Positions 62,986 through 64,000 of a stretch of DNA of 64,000 nucleotides are shown piece by piece. The stretch is from Mucilaginibacter terrenus. Lineage in GTDB: Bacteria > Bacteroidota > Bacteroidia > Sphingobacteriales > Sphingobacteriaceae. The stretch lies in the NCBI RefSeq assembly GCF_003432065.1, contig NZ_QWDE01000001.1, positions 1,488,001-1,552,000 of the forward strand, written 5' to 3'. The translations under genes were made by a program, and so were the position numbers. Below the pieces are notes generated by a model, which saw only the letters and a list, made by a program, of their open reading frames with translations, was not told the origin of the DNA and searched no databases. Every line of letters begins with the position of its first letter. The first letter of the stretch is position 1.

Positions 62986-64000
62986 CTAAGCTTTTTGGGT
63001 GGTTGACAGATCAATAACCTTGTCGCATCTTTTAATAAACTCCGGATTGTCGGTTATGGCCATGACGGTAAATGTTCTGTCATTCATCAACTTTTCCGTA
63101 ATTAACCTTCTGTAAGGCTCTTCTATGTTTTGCCATCCGCTTTCCAGCAGCAGCAGGCTTGGCTTTGCTAACATGCAACGTGCAATTAATATTTTCTGTA
63201 CCGCCGTGTCAGACAGCTTTTGCCCTAATGGATCAAGGATGGATTGATAGCCTTGTTCTCTTGATGAAATGTAGTCTGCCAGGCCTACCAGGTTACAAAC
63301 CTCAATGACCGAGGAGATGCCAATTTTTTCGTTGCCTAAAGTAAGGTTATCCCAAAACGTGCCGCTAAACAGCTCTTCACGTGCAAAATACACCGCTACT
63401 TTACTGCGCCATTGCTCAGCCGGTAAATTTTGTAAAGGCACTCCGTTAACTAAGATCTGGCCCTTGTAACTGCCGTACAATCCTGCCAGTACCCGCAGTA
63501 AAGTTGTTTTCCCGCTTCCTTCGGTCCCGCGTATGCACACCTTTTCTCCTGGTTTAACAGCAAAAGACAGATTGTTTATCACCTGCTTACCTTCCTGGTA
63601 AGCAAAGCTTAAATTGGCTACGCTTATATCTACAGATTGGCTCATGTCCGCGTCGGTAATGCTTAATTTGCTACTTTCTGGATCGTGAGGTTTTTGTAAA
63701 ACCTTATCCAGTTTTTCTATAGATGTCATTACATCATAAACCGTTTCCAGGCTTACGATCAACTTTTCTACCGAGCTCAGCGTTCCGATAATAATAATCT
63801 CGGCCGCCACAAACTGACCAAGGTTAATTTGCTGGCGAATAAGCAGCAAAGAACCAATAATAAGCATAGCTGCAGTAATGGTCACTTTAAAAGCGATGAG
63901 CACACGGTATTGTAAGATCAGCACGTTAAAATGCTCGGTACGCGCGTCCAGGTATCCGGCGGTTAATTTGTCTGTTTTTTTAAGGTGCAATCCGAAATTT
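62986..64000 (-). CDS. ABC export protein, 5' end outside window, degenerate nucleotide-binding domain
   Basis: About 338 C-terminal residues visible; the frame is open to the window edge. Part of the membrane domain (VLIAFKVTITAAMLIIGSLL, VAAEIIIIGTLSSVEKLIVS) is followed by an ABC domain: Walker A GTEGSGKTTLLRVL is intact, but the Q-loop reads YFAREELFSG, the signature reads KLSDTAVQKILIARC (LSGGQ lost), Walker B reads LLLLESGWQN (the D-E pair replaced) and the H-loop reads AITDNPE (His lost). ATP may be bound but hydrolysis is unlikely. First in an operon with HlyD and TolC; perhaps pairs with an active subunit just outside the window. Confidence 0.9.
   Translation of the reverse strand, partial: NFGLHLKKTDKLTAGYLDARTEHFNVLILQYRVLIAFKVTITAAMLIIGSLLLIRQQINLGQFVAAEIIIIGTLSSVEKLIVSLETVYDVMTSIEKLDKVLQKPHDPESSKLSITDADMSQSVDISVANLSFAYQEGKQVINNLSFAVKPGEKVCIRGTEGSGKTTLLRVLAGLYGSYKGQILVNGVPLQNLPAEQWRSKVAVYFAREELFSGTFWDNLTLGNEKIGISSVIEVCNLVGLADYISSREQGYQSILDPLGQKLSDTAVQKILIARCMLAKPSLLLLESGWQNIEEPYRRLITEKLMNDRTFTVMAITDNPEFIKRCDKVIDLSTTQKA

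Noticed and set aside
1..64000. CRISPR array
   Set aside because: No series of regularly spaced direct repeats was seen, and no cas genes.
1..64000. Insertion sequence or transposase gene
   Set aside because: No DDE or other transposase was recognised in any of the clear coding regions.

Overview
The window reads as chromosomal DNA of a Bacteroidota bacterium, most likely of the family Sphingobacteriaceae (Mucilaginibacter/Pedobacter-like). The grounds are a SusC/SusD pair with STN domain behind an ECF sigma/FecR pair, the TAnnTTTG promoter box in front of several genes, weak or absent Shine-Dalgarno sequences, DUF3945-type conjugative-element proteins, a Bacteroidota-type integrase with a degenerate first catalytic Arg, and a CcmE with a KCPSKY tail. 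Genus is inference from overall resemblance; no database search was possible.

1-19550, accessory DNA next to tRNA-Ser: a sigma-54 response regulator runs off the left edge, followed by a YceI-like protein and an S1/P1 nuclease. Then comes a two-gene module of a RecQ-type helicase fused to a phosphoribosyltransferase-like domain (4944-7037) and a DprA/Smf-like protein (7040-8311). Next is a DNA-damage cassette: an SRAP (YedK/HMCES) protein with a partner, divergent from a Y-family polymerase and a short DnaE-type polymerase. After two small genes (one Rieske-like) follows a leftward, tightly overlapping block of conjugative-element remnants (PH-like, DUF3945-like, a possibly truncated head), two small DNA-binding/regulatory genes and a tyrosine integrase. 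The integrase lies about 250 bp from the 3' end of tRNA-Ser(GCT), the usual geometry of an integrated element. The left end of the element is not visible.

19553-29423, core genes: tRNA-Ser, a 7TM-HD phosphohydrolase (PgpH type), an SPFH/unknown/Arc-like operon, thiolase, a POT peptide transporter, a dolichol-phosphate-mannose-synthase-like glycosyltransferase and RuvB.

29573-41678, a polysaccharide utilisation locus: ECF sigma factor, FecR anti-sigma, SusC with an STN signalling domain, SusD, a GH92 alpha-mannosidase, a probably exported Gfo/Idh/MocA oxidoreductase, a polysaccharide deacetylase lipoprotein and an NTF2-like lipoprotein. SusC/D would import oligosaccharides, GH92 would trim alpha-mannosides, and the STN-FecR-sigma chain would adjust expression.

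41783-64000, mixed core and envelope genes: MutS, NlpC/P60 lipoprotein, TMEM175-like channel with a divergent 40-residue membrane-protein gene, two tandem DUF3857 proteins, a DnaQ-type exonuclease, QueG, a SpoIIAA-like protein, a disordered protein, a GH2 enzyme followed by a perfect 21-bp inverted repeat, a PhyH-like dioxygenase, CcmF and CcmE, a pyridoxamine-oxidase-like pair, and a TolC/HlyD/ABC export operon whose ABC subunit has a degenerate nucleotide-binding domain and is cut by the right edge.

The best candidate for an undescribed system is the helicase-phosphoribosyltransferase plus DprA-like pair, followed by the mobile two-polymerase cassette and its palindromic control region.
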